Origin: UBA5070 sp035352895
Lineage (GTDB): Bacteria > Fibrobacterota > Fibrobacteria > UBA5070
Assembly (NCBI GenBank): GCA_035352895.1
Contig: DAOPYN010000009.1
Coordinates: 1-64,000 of the forward strand
DNA length: 64,000 nt
Direction: 5' to 3'
Below, piece by piece: positions 41,013-49,516 of the stretch (position 1 is the first letter of the stretch; each line of letters begins with the position of its first letter). The translations under genes and the position numbers were made by a program. The notes beneath the pieces were generated by a model, which searched no databases, was not told where the DNA came from, and saw only the letters and a list, made by a program, of their open reading frames with translations.

Positions 41013-43690
41013 GCGGAAGCCTCCATCAGGCCGGTCACATGGTTCGGGTGTTTGCTGGAGGTGGCTTGGGACGCCGGCGAAGGCCCGAGGGACCATTTCT
41101 TCGTGCGCAGTTGGACGATTTCCGGAGCCTCGAGGTAGGTCTGTTCCGGGCGGATGCCTCCGTCCAACGACGGCTTGGGATGGTTGGCTTCCCATTTCTT
41201 CTTCGCTGCCGTCCGGGCTTCCTCCAAGGCCGATTCCGCGAGGGAGAGGGTCTTGTCCAGGGATTCCATTTCCCTGTCGCGTTCCGCTTCCAATTTCGCC
41301 AACGCGGCCTTGCTCGCCTCGAGTTCGTCCTTGAGCTTGCGCAGTCGGGCGGAGGCGGGATTGGAGGGCGATACGAGCCTCTTCTGGATCAACGCGATCA
41401 TTCCGATCGCGGCGCCGATGGCCAGCGCCATTCCAGCCAGGACGCTGGAGACGACTTCCGCACCCAGGATCATGCCCGCCAGACCCGCCAACGAGATGGC
41501 GACGATGTGCACCGGAGTCAAGGTCCTCATGGTGTCCAGTTCCGCTTGCGCGGATTTGATGCTTGCCGCCAGCTCTTCTTCGCGGTTGGCCTCCTTGATG
41601 CGACGCTTCCATTCGCCGGCCGCCTTGTCCTTGGCCTTGCGTGCGGATTGGATCCGGGAGGACAGGTCCGGGAACTTCTCGGGACGTCCTTGTTCCTCCA
41701 GCTGCTTGCTCCAGTCGGCCTGGGCGAGAGGAAGCTCCTTGTGCGCCTGGGCGCATCGTGGGCAACGGGACACGGTGATCGTCGTCGCCTGGTATTCGGT
41801 GCCTTCCCCGAACAGCAAGGGAATCTTCCTGCCGTCGTCGTGGAGCGGAACGGTGATTTCGAAGGAAGGATCCGCCTTGCCGCCTGCGCAGAAATGGCAG
41901 GTCTGGGAAGGGGCTCCAGCCGGGACCTTCTTTTCCCGCTTGGAGGACTTGTTCAGCTTGTTCCTCAGATCAGAGGCCTTCGCGCTTCCGCCCAGGTCGC
42001 TCACCTGTTTCTTGATCACATCGAGGTTCTTGCGCACCCCGGGGTCTCCCGGATCGACCTCGTCGGCCAGGAGCATCCGGGCGAGTCCGCCTTCCAGGGA
42101 AGCGCGGAGGGTCGCCTTCTTCTTCTCGATTTCCTTGTCCTCCTTGTCGGAGCACGAAGAACACATGAACAGGGTGAGGTCGAGCGTTCCCACCTTGTGG
42201 GTGAAACGGATCCAGCGCGAATAGGAGGAGCTTCCGCAGCACATGCAGCCGGGCATCATGTACGAAGGCGTTTCCGGAGTGGGCAGGCTGAACAGGAAGC
42301 TGGAAAGCCGGTCCGTTCCCACCAGGGATTGGATCTTCGCCAGGATCGCCTTCCGCTGGCTCGACTGCGGCTCGAAGTCGTTCCAAGCCGCATTTCCCGT
42401 GCGGATCGCATTCAGGCTCAGGCAGTTGGAGACCGCGCGCCGCAGAGGTTTGCCGATGGCCGGATCCAGCGAGCAGAGGATGTCCATGGCACCGTCGAAA
42501 TCGCCGCTCTTGACCTTCGCCCTGGCGGTTTCCATCGATGCCAAGGTGTCGGCGGGAAGATCCCAGTACCCTTCGGAGCACCAGTCGTTGCCGGCCTCCT
42601 GGTTTCCTTTCAGGGTGGCGATCTCGTCGGCGAGCTTCTGCTTGCGGCCTTCCGAACCGGCGATCTCGCGGGCCGATTCCAGGAGGGAGATCGCCTTCTT
42701 CCAGAGGTTGGTGGTGTTGGCGAACAGCCACGTCCCGTCGGACATCGCTTCGGCGACGGAATCGTGCGCGCTCTGCCTCACCACGTCCTCGTCGTCCAGG
42801 AGCGAATCGAGGACATCCAGGGAGCGCACGGACTGGTCCTGGATTCCTCGAACGATTTCGTCGGCCTTGTGGGGCGTGGCGGTCCATTGACGCTTGGCCG
42901 CATCGATCGCCGATTGGACATGGGCGCGGCACGGGCGAAGCACGTCGGCGAGGGTGCTCTCGAAGAGGCCCTGCTCGGAGGGAGCGAAGGCGGAACGGAG
43001 CGATTGTACGATGGTCCGCGCCTGCGCGACCTGTCCCGACTGGGCGGCCGCCAAGGCGGTCTTGGATCCCAACCGCAGGATGGCGGGAAGGACGGAGCTC
43101 CTCAGCTTGCGGGCATGGGCGGAGGTGAGGCGGGCGTCGGCGAGTTCCATGGCACGATCGGAAGCGATGTTCCAGTAGTCCTCGGAGTCCCGGAGGGAGG
43201 CCCAGGCCTTGGCCACCCGTGCCCAGTTGGAGGGAGGGCAGGAGCTCTCGAATTGCTGGATCAGCCAGAGGACGGCGAGGTTGTGCCGGGCATGGGCCCC
43301 GACAGGGGATGCGAGTCCTTGTTCTTCCTGCCAGCGCTTTTCCGGACCGGCCTGATCGCCGGACACGAGCGCCGCAAACGACGGATCGGGGGCATCCGTC
43401 GGGGAGCTGAACCAGAATTGCTCGTCGGTGAAGCGTTCCAGCGGATCGGAAATCCTCGCGATCGCCTCCTGGATTTCCTCGGCGGTGGACGGAGGCTTCA
43501 GATCCAGGATGGAAGGCGCGGCCTTCGGGGCATCGTCCTCCATTCCCAGGCGTCGGCGCTTCTCGGCGCGCTCCTGGAGCCGACGAGCTTCCTTGGTGGT
43601 GGTTCTGCCCGGGATTCCCAGGATGCGGAAGGCGTTCCGCCGGGGCATATCCGTCTCGATCGTTTCCAGCCAGTCGTCCAGGGTGCTCAT
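41009..43690 (-). CDS. J-like zinc-finger membrane protein, paralogue B
   Basis: 893 residues, same architecture as paralogue A. Residues 15-95 are the degenerate J-like part (RNAFRILGIPGRTTTKEARRL ... RISDPLERFTDEQFW), again without HPD. The identical central part covers about residues 258-569. Zinc ribbons CMCC/CSSC and CHFC ... CPRC are present. Two hydrophobic stretches (VHIVAISLAGLAGMILGAEVV; VLAGMALAIGAAIGMIALI) are followed by a coiled coil. Good ribosome-binding site (AAGGAGCC). It sits directly after the kinase gene, so it may be a kinase substrate or co-factor of the Hsp70; both are inference. Confidence 0.8.
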   Translation of the reverse strand: MSTLDDWLETIETDMPRRNAFRILGIPGRTTTKEARRLQERAEKRRRLGMEDDAPKAAPSILDLKPPSTAEEIQEAIARISDPLERFTDEQFWFSSPTDAPDPSFAALVSGDQAGPEKRWQEEQGLASPVGAHARHNLAVLWLIQQFESSCPPSNWARVAKAWASLRDSEDYWNIASDRAMELADARLTSAHARKLRSSVLPAILRLGSKTALAAAQSGQVAQARTIVQSLRSAFAPSEQGLFESTLADVLRPCRAHVQSAIDAAKRQWTATPHKADEIVRGIQDQSVRSLDVLDSLLDDEDVVRQSAHDSVAEAMSDGTWLFANTTNLWKKAISLLESAREIAGSEGRKQKLADEIATLKGNQEAGNDWCSEGYWDLPADTLASMETARAKVKSGDFDGAMDILCSLDPAIGKPLRRAVSNCLSLNAIRTGNAAWNDFEPQSSQRKAILAKIQSLVGTDRLSSFLFSLPTPETPSYMMPGCMCCGSSSYSRWIRFTHKVGTLDLTLFMCSSCSDKEDKEIEKKKATLRASLEGGLARMLLADEVDPGDPGVRKNLDVIKKQVSDLGGSAKASDLRNKLNKSSKREKKVPAGAPSQTCHFCAGGKADPSFEITVPLHDDGRKIPLLFGEGTEYQATTITVSRCPRCAQAHKELPLAQADWSKQLEEQGRPEKFPDLSSRIQSARKAKDKAAGEWKRRIKEANREEELAASIKSAQAELDTMRTLTPVHIVAISLAGLAGMILGAEVVSSVLAGMALAIGAAIGMIALIQKRLVSPSNPASARLRKLKDELEASKAALAKLEAERDREMESLDKTLSLAESALEEARTAAKKKWEANHPKPSLDGGIRPEQTYLEAPEIVQLRTKKWSLGPSPASQATSSKHPNHVTGLMEASA
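41982..42918. repeat. Copy 2 of the 937-bp identical tract
   Basis: Partner of 34116-35052, in the same orientation inside paralogue B. The tract begins and ends within coding sequence and keeps the reading frame in both genes. It covers the C-terminal part of the helical middle and the first zinc-ribbon pair. Confidence 0.88.
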
Positions 43691-43716
43691 CTAGGCTCCT
43701 TTCGTAGATATCCCAA

Positions 43717-44883
43717 CTACTGCGGAAGACCTCGCTCGTTGCGCGGCGTTTCGCGATTCTTCGTTCTTTCCGGGAAGGCCCCGATGGCGACATGCATCAC
43801 TCCCCGCCTCCACAGGCGGAGGTGTTCCCTGTACTTGTCGCGGAACTCGGGGTTCTTGCCGATCGCCTCTTCCATGAGTTCGGCGGCCTCGGCAAGCCGG
43901 GTCGGATCCTTGGCCACTTCGAAGGCCTGTTCGGCCAGACGGGCGGCATCCGCTTCCCTGGTGGCGGCCGGTGTCGGGGCTGGAGTGCAGGTCTTCCCGT
44001 AGTCGCTCAGGCAGGAACCCAGGGGGTCCGCGCCGGGGGACCACCGATCCAGGTCGTTGAGCAGCTCCATCGCATGAGGATACCGATCCAGGGGGTCGGA
44101 CGCAAGGCAGCGGAACAGGATGGTGTCCAAGGCGCGATCGACCGCCGAATTGAAGGAACTGGCGGGGATCAAGGGGCGCAGGAACCGGTGGGCATCCTCC
44201 AGATCGCGGTTGCCCAGCGCTGGGAAGGGCAGGTTGTCGGTGAGCAGGAGGTAGAGGGTCGTTCCCAGCGCCCAGATGTCGGCGGGGCAGGAGTCCTGGT
44301 TCCGGAACGATTCGGGCGGCTTGAATCCGATGGTTCCACGGGAGCTGGCCAGCAAGGTGAGCGGATTGACGGCCTTCGCCAGTCCGAAATCGCTCAGACG
44401 AACATGGATGCCCGTTTCGGGGTAGCTCACGAGGATGTTCTGGGGCTTGATGTCCCGATGCACGATCGCGGGCGTCTTCGAGTGGGCGAGCGAAAGACCT
44501 CGGCACAGCTGCCGGGCCACGTCGACCACTTCCTCCACCGGCATGAAGCGGTTTCCGAAGGAGCGCCAGTAGGTCTCGAGCGTTCCACCCGGCATGTAGT
44601 TCATGGTGAAGTAGCCGTATCTGCGCCCCTGGATCTCCATCACGTTCGCGTCGAAGACCTCCATCAGGTTGGGGTGGCGGAGTTCGGAGAGCATCCTCGC
44701 TTCTCCCATTCCCATCTCGAGGTCGGACAGCGTCGTGCCGGGCGTCTTGAACACCTTCATCGCCTGGCGTTGGCGCATGAACTGGTGGGAAACACGGTAG
44801 ACTTCCGCGAAGGCGCCCTGCCCCAGGAATTTTTCCACCTCGTAGGTGTCGCGGATGATCTCGCCGATCTGGAGAATGCTCAA
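43717..44883 (-). CDS. Serine/threonine protein kinase
   Basis: 388 residues with a complete Hanks-type kinase domain: glycine loop LGQGAFAEVY, catalytic Lys in AMKVF, HRDIKPQN (catalytic loop), SDFGLAK (Mg-binding) and GTIGFKPPES (activation segment), then DIWALGTTLYLLL. The C-terminal 100 residues contain a helical region (EADAARLAEQAFEVAKDPTRLAEAAELMEEAIG). No transmembrane segment, so it is cytoplasmic. The start is a TTG that overlaps the upstream stop (TTGA). Kinases of this sort commonly sit beside ECF sigma factors of the same type as the one two genes upstream and may control it by phosphorylation. Confidence 0.93.
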   Translation of the reverse strand: MSILQIGEIIRDTYEVEKFLGQGAFAEVYRVSHQFMRQRQAMKVFKTPGTTLSDLEMGMGEARMLSELRHPNLMEVFDANVMEIQGRRYGYFTMNYMPGGTLETYWRSFGNRFMPVEEVVDVARQLCRGLSLAHSKTPAIVHRDIKPQNILVSYPETGIHVRLSDFGLAKAVNPLTLLASSRGTIGFKPPESFRNQDSCPADIWALGTTLYLLLTDNLPFPALGNRDLEDAHRFLRPLIPASSFNSAVDRALDTILFRCLASDPLDRYPHAMELLNDLDRWSPGADPLGSCLSDYGKTCTPAPTPAATREADAARLAEQAFEVAKDPTRLAEAAELMEEAIGKNPEFRDKYREHLRLWRRGVMHVAIGAFPERTKNRETPRNERGLPQ

Positions 44884-45383
44884 GGATGGACCCTTCCAGG
44901 CTCGTTAGAGGAATGGCGGAGAGCGTCGCGGACCAGCTCCCTGACGGAGGCGGGCACCCAGGTCTGCGCCAGGCACCAGTGTCCTCCCTGCTGGAACTCG
45001 ACATCGGAAAGCCGGGAGAATCCGCGGAACCCCGCCAACCGGCTGGAGGCGATGGACGCCAGGAACAAGGCTTTCGCCAGGGGTTTTGGAAGAGACCCCC
45101 CGGGATCCGACATGTTCGCCACCGCGTACTTCTTGATGGCCAGGAGGAGACCTTCCTCCCGTTGGGGGGAAACGAGGCAATGCTGGATGGTTTCGTGCCG
45201 TGTGGCGAGCGTCGGGTCGTCCAATTCCAGCCCGATCCGGGCGCCCAGAAGATGCTCGAAGAGGGCGGGGAAATCGTCCTCGCACCAGACGATCTCCTCG
45301 TCGACCGGCTCCAGGAGACGGGACAGTCCCAGATTCGATGCGTCCGTCAGGATGGACTTCCTCGGAGGGGTTGGCTCGTTCAC
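44880..45383 (-). CDS. Unknown protein between ECF sigma factor and kinase
   Basis: 167 residues starting at GTG, whose GTGA overlaps the sigma stop; its own stop overlaps the kinase start. No signal peptide, no transmembrane segment. Contains SRLLEPVDEEIVWCEDDFPALFEHLLGARIGLELDD and RELVRDALRHSSNEPG, mainly helical. Double overlap makes it very probably part of the signalling unit, perhaps a regulator of sigma factor or kinase, but no family is recognised. Confidence 0.72.
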   Translation of the reverse strand: MNEPTPPRKSILTDASNLGLSRLLEPVDEEIVWCEDDFPALFEHLLGARIGLELDDPTLATRHETIQHCLVSPQREEGLLLAIKKYAVANMSDPGGSLPKPLAKALFLASIASSRLAGFRGFSRLSDVEFQQGGHWCLAQTWVPASVRELVRDALRHSSNEPGRVHP

Positions 45384-46129
45384 AGGGCCCGCATCCGTCC
45401 GAGCACGGCTTGGAGCTGGTTGATTTCCTCCTGGATTTCGTTCGGGCTCGTCGCGTACCGGGAAACCTCCGTTTCCAGGCAACGCTGGAACATGCGTCGA
45501 GCGGTGACCATGAGATTCACCGCTTCCCGGGGTGCCCGGAGCCCGAGTCGCAGTACCAGATCCTCGTAGGGTGGCGGCGGCTTGTCTTCCAGAGCAGGAC
45601 CCAGCACGCGGGATCGGAACACCTCCCAGAGGTCGCTCCGGCCCTTCCTGGCGCATTCCGATTCCATGGCCAGGATGGCGTTGTCCAGAAGCGCTCTCGC
45701 CCACTCGAAATCGAAGAGGTCGTCCTGCTCGGGAGCGGCGCCGACACCGAGGACGTCTTCGTTTTCCACCACCACCAGGCGGGATTTGTCCCGGGAGAGG
45801 TTGGAAAGGAGCGTATTGGAGAAGTTGCCCAACGCGCGCAGGACCAGGCTCCGGAACTTGCCCCGTTGGCGATCGGCCATCCGGAAGAGGTAGCCGGACA
45901 CCATCTTGTCGACAAGAAACGCCTGGAGGACGTCGTCGGCGAGTTGGGGTTCCAGCCTCTTGGATCGAACCAGCCAATTGCGCAGGGCGGGCATGTACAT
46001 GGCCACGAGGTCGGAAATCGCCTCCTGGCATCGATCCTGGCCAGCCACTCCGACCAACGACCAACGAGTGGACGGGAATCCAATCGGATCGGCCTTGAGC
46101 TTTTGCGAACTGGTTGTCTGTGGGCGCAT
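45380..46129 (-). CDS. ECF-type sigma factor linked to Ser/Thr kinase
   Basis: 249 residues. FPSTRWSLV near the start is the hallmark of a sigma group common in Planctomycetes, Verrucomicrobia and relatives; it is followed by YMPALRNWLVRSKRLEPQLADDVLQAFLVDKM (region 2) and a C-terminal region with LVLRLGLRAPREAVNLMVTARRMFQRCLE (region 4-like helix-turn-helix). In such groups no anti-sigma factor is found and a kinase next door is typical, as here. The ATG at 46129 has a GAGAGG site eight bases upstream; a TTG just before it is possible. First gene of the minus-strand run. Confidence 0.85.
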   Translation of the reverse strand: MRPQTTSSQKLKADPIGFPSTRWSLVGVAGQDRCQEAISDLVAMYMPALRNWLVRSKRLEPQLADDVLQAFLVDKMVSGYLFRMADRQRGKFRSLVLRALGNFSNTLLSNLSRDKSRLVVVENEDVLGVGAAPEQDDLFDFEWARALLDNAILAMESECARKGRSDLWEVFRSRVLGPALEDKPPPPYEDLVLRLGLRAPREAVNLMVTARRMFQRCLETEVSRYATSPNEIQEEINQLQAVLGRMRAL

Positions 46130-46173
46130 CAAGCTGCCTCTCGCGATTCCCGCGAGAAAAAGGAACGGGTTGG

Positions 46174-46220
46174 ACCTTCGAAAAAAGGTAGTTGAAGGCC
46201 TGATACTCCAAAAAAGGAGT
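46174..46220. promoter_or_regulatory. Two 16-bp inverted repeats with A6 core upstream of sigma gene
   Basis: ACCTTCGAAAAAAGGT (46174-46189) and ACTCCAAAAAAGGAGT (46205-46220) both have 5-bp inverted arms round an A-rich core and lie 31 bases apart, about three helical turns, in the 216-bp divergent region between the sigma gene and the PadR gene. They could be operator sites on one DNA face. Confidence 0.45.
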
Positions 46221-46318
46221 GCGGCTTCCCACCAGTCGTCTTTCCGTTGCCCAACGTCTTGCGAGCCAGGGGTTTGCGGGATAGAGTCTTGTCACGCAAA
46301 GCACTTGCGCATTTTCAG

Positions 46319-46342
46319 GGAATATTCTACATTGGAATACTC
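46319..46342. promoter_or_regulatory. Direct repeat GGAATAYTC upstream of PadR gene
   Basis: GGAATATTC (46319-46327) and GGAATACTC (46334-46342) are spaced 15 bases start to start and end four bases before the ATG. The first contains the palindrome GAATATTC. They could be the autoregulatory PadR site or part of the promoter. Confidence 0.4.
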
Positions 46343-46345
46343 CAC

Positions 46346-46948
46346 ATGGCAAAGCGCCAACCTGCTGCAAATCGCTATGATCTGGTCCTCCTCGGTGCTC
46401 TGGCGGAAAAGCCGGCGTCGGGCTACGACATCCTGACCCTCATCCGGGAGCGGGGCATGGATCGTTGGGCGCGCATCAGCACCAGCACCGTCTACGCGAG
46501 GCTGCAGCGGCTGGAGAAGTCCCACCAGATCGAAGGCCGCGCCGACCGCGACGGCAACCGCCCCGAGCGCACCATCTACACCATTTCCGAGAAGGGCCGC
46601 AAGACCCTGGCCCAGGAAGTGGTACGCCACCTGACGGGCTTCAACGACGACCCCCGCACGCTGGGCTTCGCCTACCTGGATGCCTTGCCGCCCCACCAGG
46701 TGCTCCTGGAACTCAATCGCCACGAGAAGCATCTCCAGAGCGAGATCGAGTCCTTGGAACAGCTCATCGCCAACCACAAGCGTCCCACCCTCCATCCGGA
46801 AGGGCCGTTCCTCAACTGCATGAGCCGCGACCACCTTTCGGTGGAGCTGCGCTACGTGCAGGCGGCCAAACAGATCCTGTCAGAACCGCGCAACCACCCC
46901 TTCCTCAAGGGATGGTTCGCCCTCAACGACTCCCTGGCTCCCGCCTAG
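46346..46948 (+). CDS. PadR-family transcriptional regulator
   Basis: 200 residues. The N-terminal winged helix is typical: LVLLGALAEKPASGYDILTLI, then STVYARLQRLEKSHQIEGR and RTIYTISEKGRKTLAQEVVRHL. The C-terminal half (HQVLLELNRHEKHLQSEIESLEQLIANHKR) is the dimerising coiled region. The ATG at 46346 is the likely start; the longer reading to 46247 lacks sense. It is followed after 54 bases by the GH94 gene, which it may regulate. Confidence 0.9.
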   Translation: MAKRQPAANRYDLVLLGALAEKPASGYDILTLIRERGMDRWARISTSTVYARLQRLEKSHQIEGRADRDGNRPERTIYTISEKGRKTLAQEVVRHLTGFNDDPRTLGFAYLDALPPHQVLLELNRHEKHLQSEIESLEQLIANHKRPTLHPEGPFLNCMSRDHLSVELRYVQAAKQILSEPRNHPFLKGWFALNDSLAPA

Positions 46949-47002
46949 GGCGCCACTGCCATCCATCCACCCTACCGTCCACTCCACACCTCCGAGAACG
47001 CC

Positions 47003-49420
47003 ATGTCCAAGTACGGTTACTTCGACGACGCAAAGAAGGAATACGTCGTCACCAATCCCGCCACTCCCATCAAGTGGTGCAACTACGTCGGAACCCTGAA
47101 GTTCGGCGGCATCGTGGACACCACGGGTGGAAGCCTGATCTGCAAGGGCGATCCGGCCCTCAACCGCATCACCAAGTACCTGGCCTGGATGCCCAACTCC
47201 GACTTCAAGGGCTCCACGGTCTACTTCAAGGTCAAGGACGCCGCGGGCAATGTCGAGATCTTCTCGCCCTTCGTGACTCCCACCCTGGTGCCCATGGACA
47301 AGTGGGAATGCCACGTGGGTCTCTCGTACAGCCGTTGGAACGTGGAGTACAGGGGCCTCAAGATCCAGATCACCGTGTTCGTGCCCACCGGATCCAGCGT
47401 CCTGCTCCAGGACATCCAGGTGACCAACACCGGCGCGCCCGTCACCGTCGACATCGTGCCCGTGTACGAGTTCTCGCACTTCGACGCGCTCAAGCACCTG
47501 ACCAACGCCGACTGGGTCCCCCAGACCATGACCACCAAGGCACACACCGAGGCTTCCGGCCATGTGATCCTTGAACAGTACGCGTTCATGAAGCGCGACT
47601 TCGAGGTGAACTACTTCACCGCCTCGCAGCCCTGCGCCTCCTTCGACACCGATCGTCGCAAGTTCCTCGGCCAGAACGAGATGGGCTCCTTCGCCAAGCC
47701 TCTCGCTCTCCTGGGCGACAAGCTGACCAACTCCACCTGCATCCGCGGCGACAACCTGGCCGCCCAGCAGTTCGCGGCCGGCACCCTGGCCACCGGCGCT
47801 TCCTACCGCGTCGTGACCCAGCTGGGCAAGGAGCCCTCGATCGAGGCCGCCAAGCCTTCCATCGCCAAGTACCGCGATCTCAAGAACGTCGACGCCGCCT
47901 TCGACGAGCTCGCCGCCTTCTGGGCGAACTACCTGACCGCGCTGCAGGTCAAGACTCCGGACGCCTCCTTCAACTCGATGGTGAACGTCCACAACCCCCG
48001 CCAGTGCCACACGACCAAGAACTGGTCGCGCTACCTGTCGCTCTACCAGCTCGGCTACGGCTCCGACCGCGGCATCGGCTTCCGCGACAGCTCGCAAGAC
48101 CTGCTGGGCGTCATGAGCCACATGCCGGAAGAAGCTCTCGTGCTCGCCGAGAACCTGCTGTCCGTGCAGAAGCGCGACGGTTCGGCCATGCACCAGTACT
48201 TCCCCTCCACCATGGAGGCCAACGAAGGCGACTCCCGCGAGAAGGAGGATCGGCCCAAGTACTACGGCGACGACCACCTCTGGATCGTGCTCACCGTGGC
48301 GGGATACCTCAAGGAGACCGGCAAGCTCGAGTTCCTCCAGAAGCAGATCCCCTTCTACGACAAGGACAAGCACACCGGCAAGGCCCTCGAGACGGGAACC
48401 GTCTGGGAGCACCTGTGCCGCAGCTTGCGCTTCACCTGGAACGACCGCGGCGCCCACGGCCTGCCCCACCTGGGCTTCGCCGACTGGAACGACACGGTGA
48501 ACCTGCCCACCGGCGCCGAATCCCTCTTCAACGCCAACCTGTTCGGCAAGGCGCTGATCGAGGCGATCGACATCGCCAAGGCTTCCGGCAAGACCGCCGA
48601 GGCCGCCGAGTTCCAGGGCTACTACGACGCGATGAAGAAGACCGTCAACGAGACTTCCTGGGACGGAAAGTGGTGGAAGCGCTGGTTCGACCACAAGGGC
48701 AACCCCATCGGATCCAACGAGAACCAGTACGGCAAGCTCTACACCAACGGCCAGAGCTGGCCCGTGATCTCCGGATTCGCCGAGGGCGAACGCGCCCTCA
48801 CCGCGTTGCAGAGCACCTACGAGATCATGAACACCAAGAACGGCATCAAGCTGTCGTGGCCCGGCTACACCGGCTTCGACCCGATGCTCGGCGGCGTGTC
48901 CACCTATCCTCCCGGCGCCAAGGAAAACGGCGGCATCTTCCTCCACGCCAACCCGTGGGTGATGATCGCCGAGACCATGGTCGGCAACGGCGACCGCGCG
49001 TTCCAGTACTACAACCAGATCAACCCCGCCGCCAAGAACGAGATCCTCGACGAGTTCGAGTCCGAGCCCTACTGCTATCCGCAGAACATCCTGGGCGACG
49101 AGCACCCGCAGTTCGGCCTTGGCCGCAACGCGTGGCTTTCGGGCACCTCTTCCTGGACCTACCAGGCCGCCACGCAGTACATCTGCGGCGTGCGCGCCTC
49201 GTTCCAGGGTCTGGTGGTCGATCCCTGCGTGCCCAAGGCCTGGGACGCCTTCGAAGTGGTCCGCAAGTTCCGCGGCGCCACCTACAAGATCAGCGTCAAG
49301 AATCCGTCGCACGTGTCCAAGGGCGTGAAGTCCATGGTCGTCGACGGCAAGGCCGTGGAAGGCAACGTGGCTCCGGTCTTCACCTCCGGCGAGCACACCG
49401 TCGAAGTCGTTCTGGGATAA
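47003..49420 (+). CDS. GH94 disaccharide phosphorylase (cellobiose phosphorylase-like)
   Basis: 805 residues, right length for GH94, cytoplasmic (no signal). N-terminus KYGYFDDAKKEYVVTNPATPIKW matches cellobiose phosphorylase and chitobiose phosphorylase. The general acid is Asp494 in ADWND; GIGFRDSSQDLLG, STYPPGAKENGGIF and LSGTSSWTY are also conserved. The enzyme splits a beta-linked disaccharide with phosphate, giving a sugar 1-phosphate and a free sugar, which saves ATP in cellulose-type diets. Substrate (cellobiose, laminaribiose, chitobiose) cannot be fixed from sequence alone. Codon use is extremely GC3-rich, suggesting high expression. A terminator follows. Confidence 0.9.
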   Translation: MSKYGYFDDAKKEYVVTNPATPIKWCNYVGTLKFGGIVDTTGGSLICKGDPALNRITKYLAWMPNSDFKGSTVYFKVKDAAGNVEIFSPFVTPTLVPMDKWECHVGLSYSRWNVEYRGLKIQITVFVPTGSSVLLQDIQVTNTGAPVTVDIVPVYEFSHFDALKHLTNADWVPQTMTTKAHTEASGHVILEQYAFMKRDFEVNYFTASQPCASFDTDRRKFLGQNEMGSFAKPLALLGDKLTNSTCIRGDNLAAQQFAAGTLATGASYRVVTQLGKEPSIEAAKPSIAKYRDLKNVDAAFDELAAFWANYLTALQVKTPDASFNSMVNVHNPRQCHTTKNWSRYLSLYQLGYGSDRGIGFRDSSQDLLGVMSHMPEEALVLAENLLSVQKRDGSAMHQYFPSTMEANEGDSREKEDRPKYYGDDHLWIVLTVAGYLKETGKLEFLQKQIPFYDKDKHTGKALETGTVWEHLCRSLRFTWNDRGAHGLPHLGFADWNDTVNLPTGAESLFNANLFGKALIEAIDIAKASGKTAEAAEFQGYYDAMKKTVNETSWDGKWWKRWFDHKGNPIGSNENQYGKLYTNGQSWPVISGFAEGERALTALQSTYEIMNTKNGIKLSWPGYTGFDPMLGGVSTYPPGAKENGGIFLHANPWVMIAETMVGNGDRAFQYYNQINPAAKNEILDEFESEPYCYPQNILGDEHPQFGLGRNAWLSGTSSWTYQAATQYICGVRASFQGLVVDPCVPKAWDAFEVVRKFRGATYKISVKNPSHVSKGVKSMVVDGKAVEGNVAPVFTSGEHTVEVVLG

Positions 49421-49440
49421 CCCCGGGCGAAACCTGTGCG

Positions 49441-49474
49441 AAGGCCCGTCGGAAGAGATTCCGGCGGGCCTTTT
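49441..49474 (+). terminator. Rho-independent terminator after GH94 gene
   Basis: AAGGCCCGTCGGAA, loop GAGA, TTCCGGCGGGCCTT followed by further T's form a long stem with one mismatch 20 bases after the stop. It is the clearest intrinsic terminator in the window. Confidence 0.85.
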
Positions 49475-49516
49475 GATTTCATAGAATTGGCCATAACCTT
49501 CCGACCGGGGATCCCG

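Noticed and set aside
47003..49420. Firm call as cellobiose phosphorylase
   Set aside because: Chitobiose and laminaribiose phosphorylases share the same motifs; both N- and C-terminal segments resemble more than one of them, so only GH94 is claimed.
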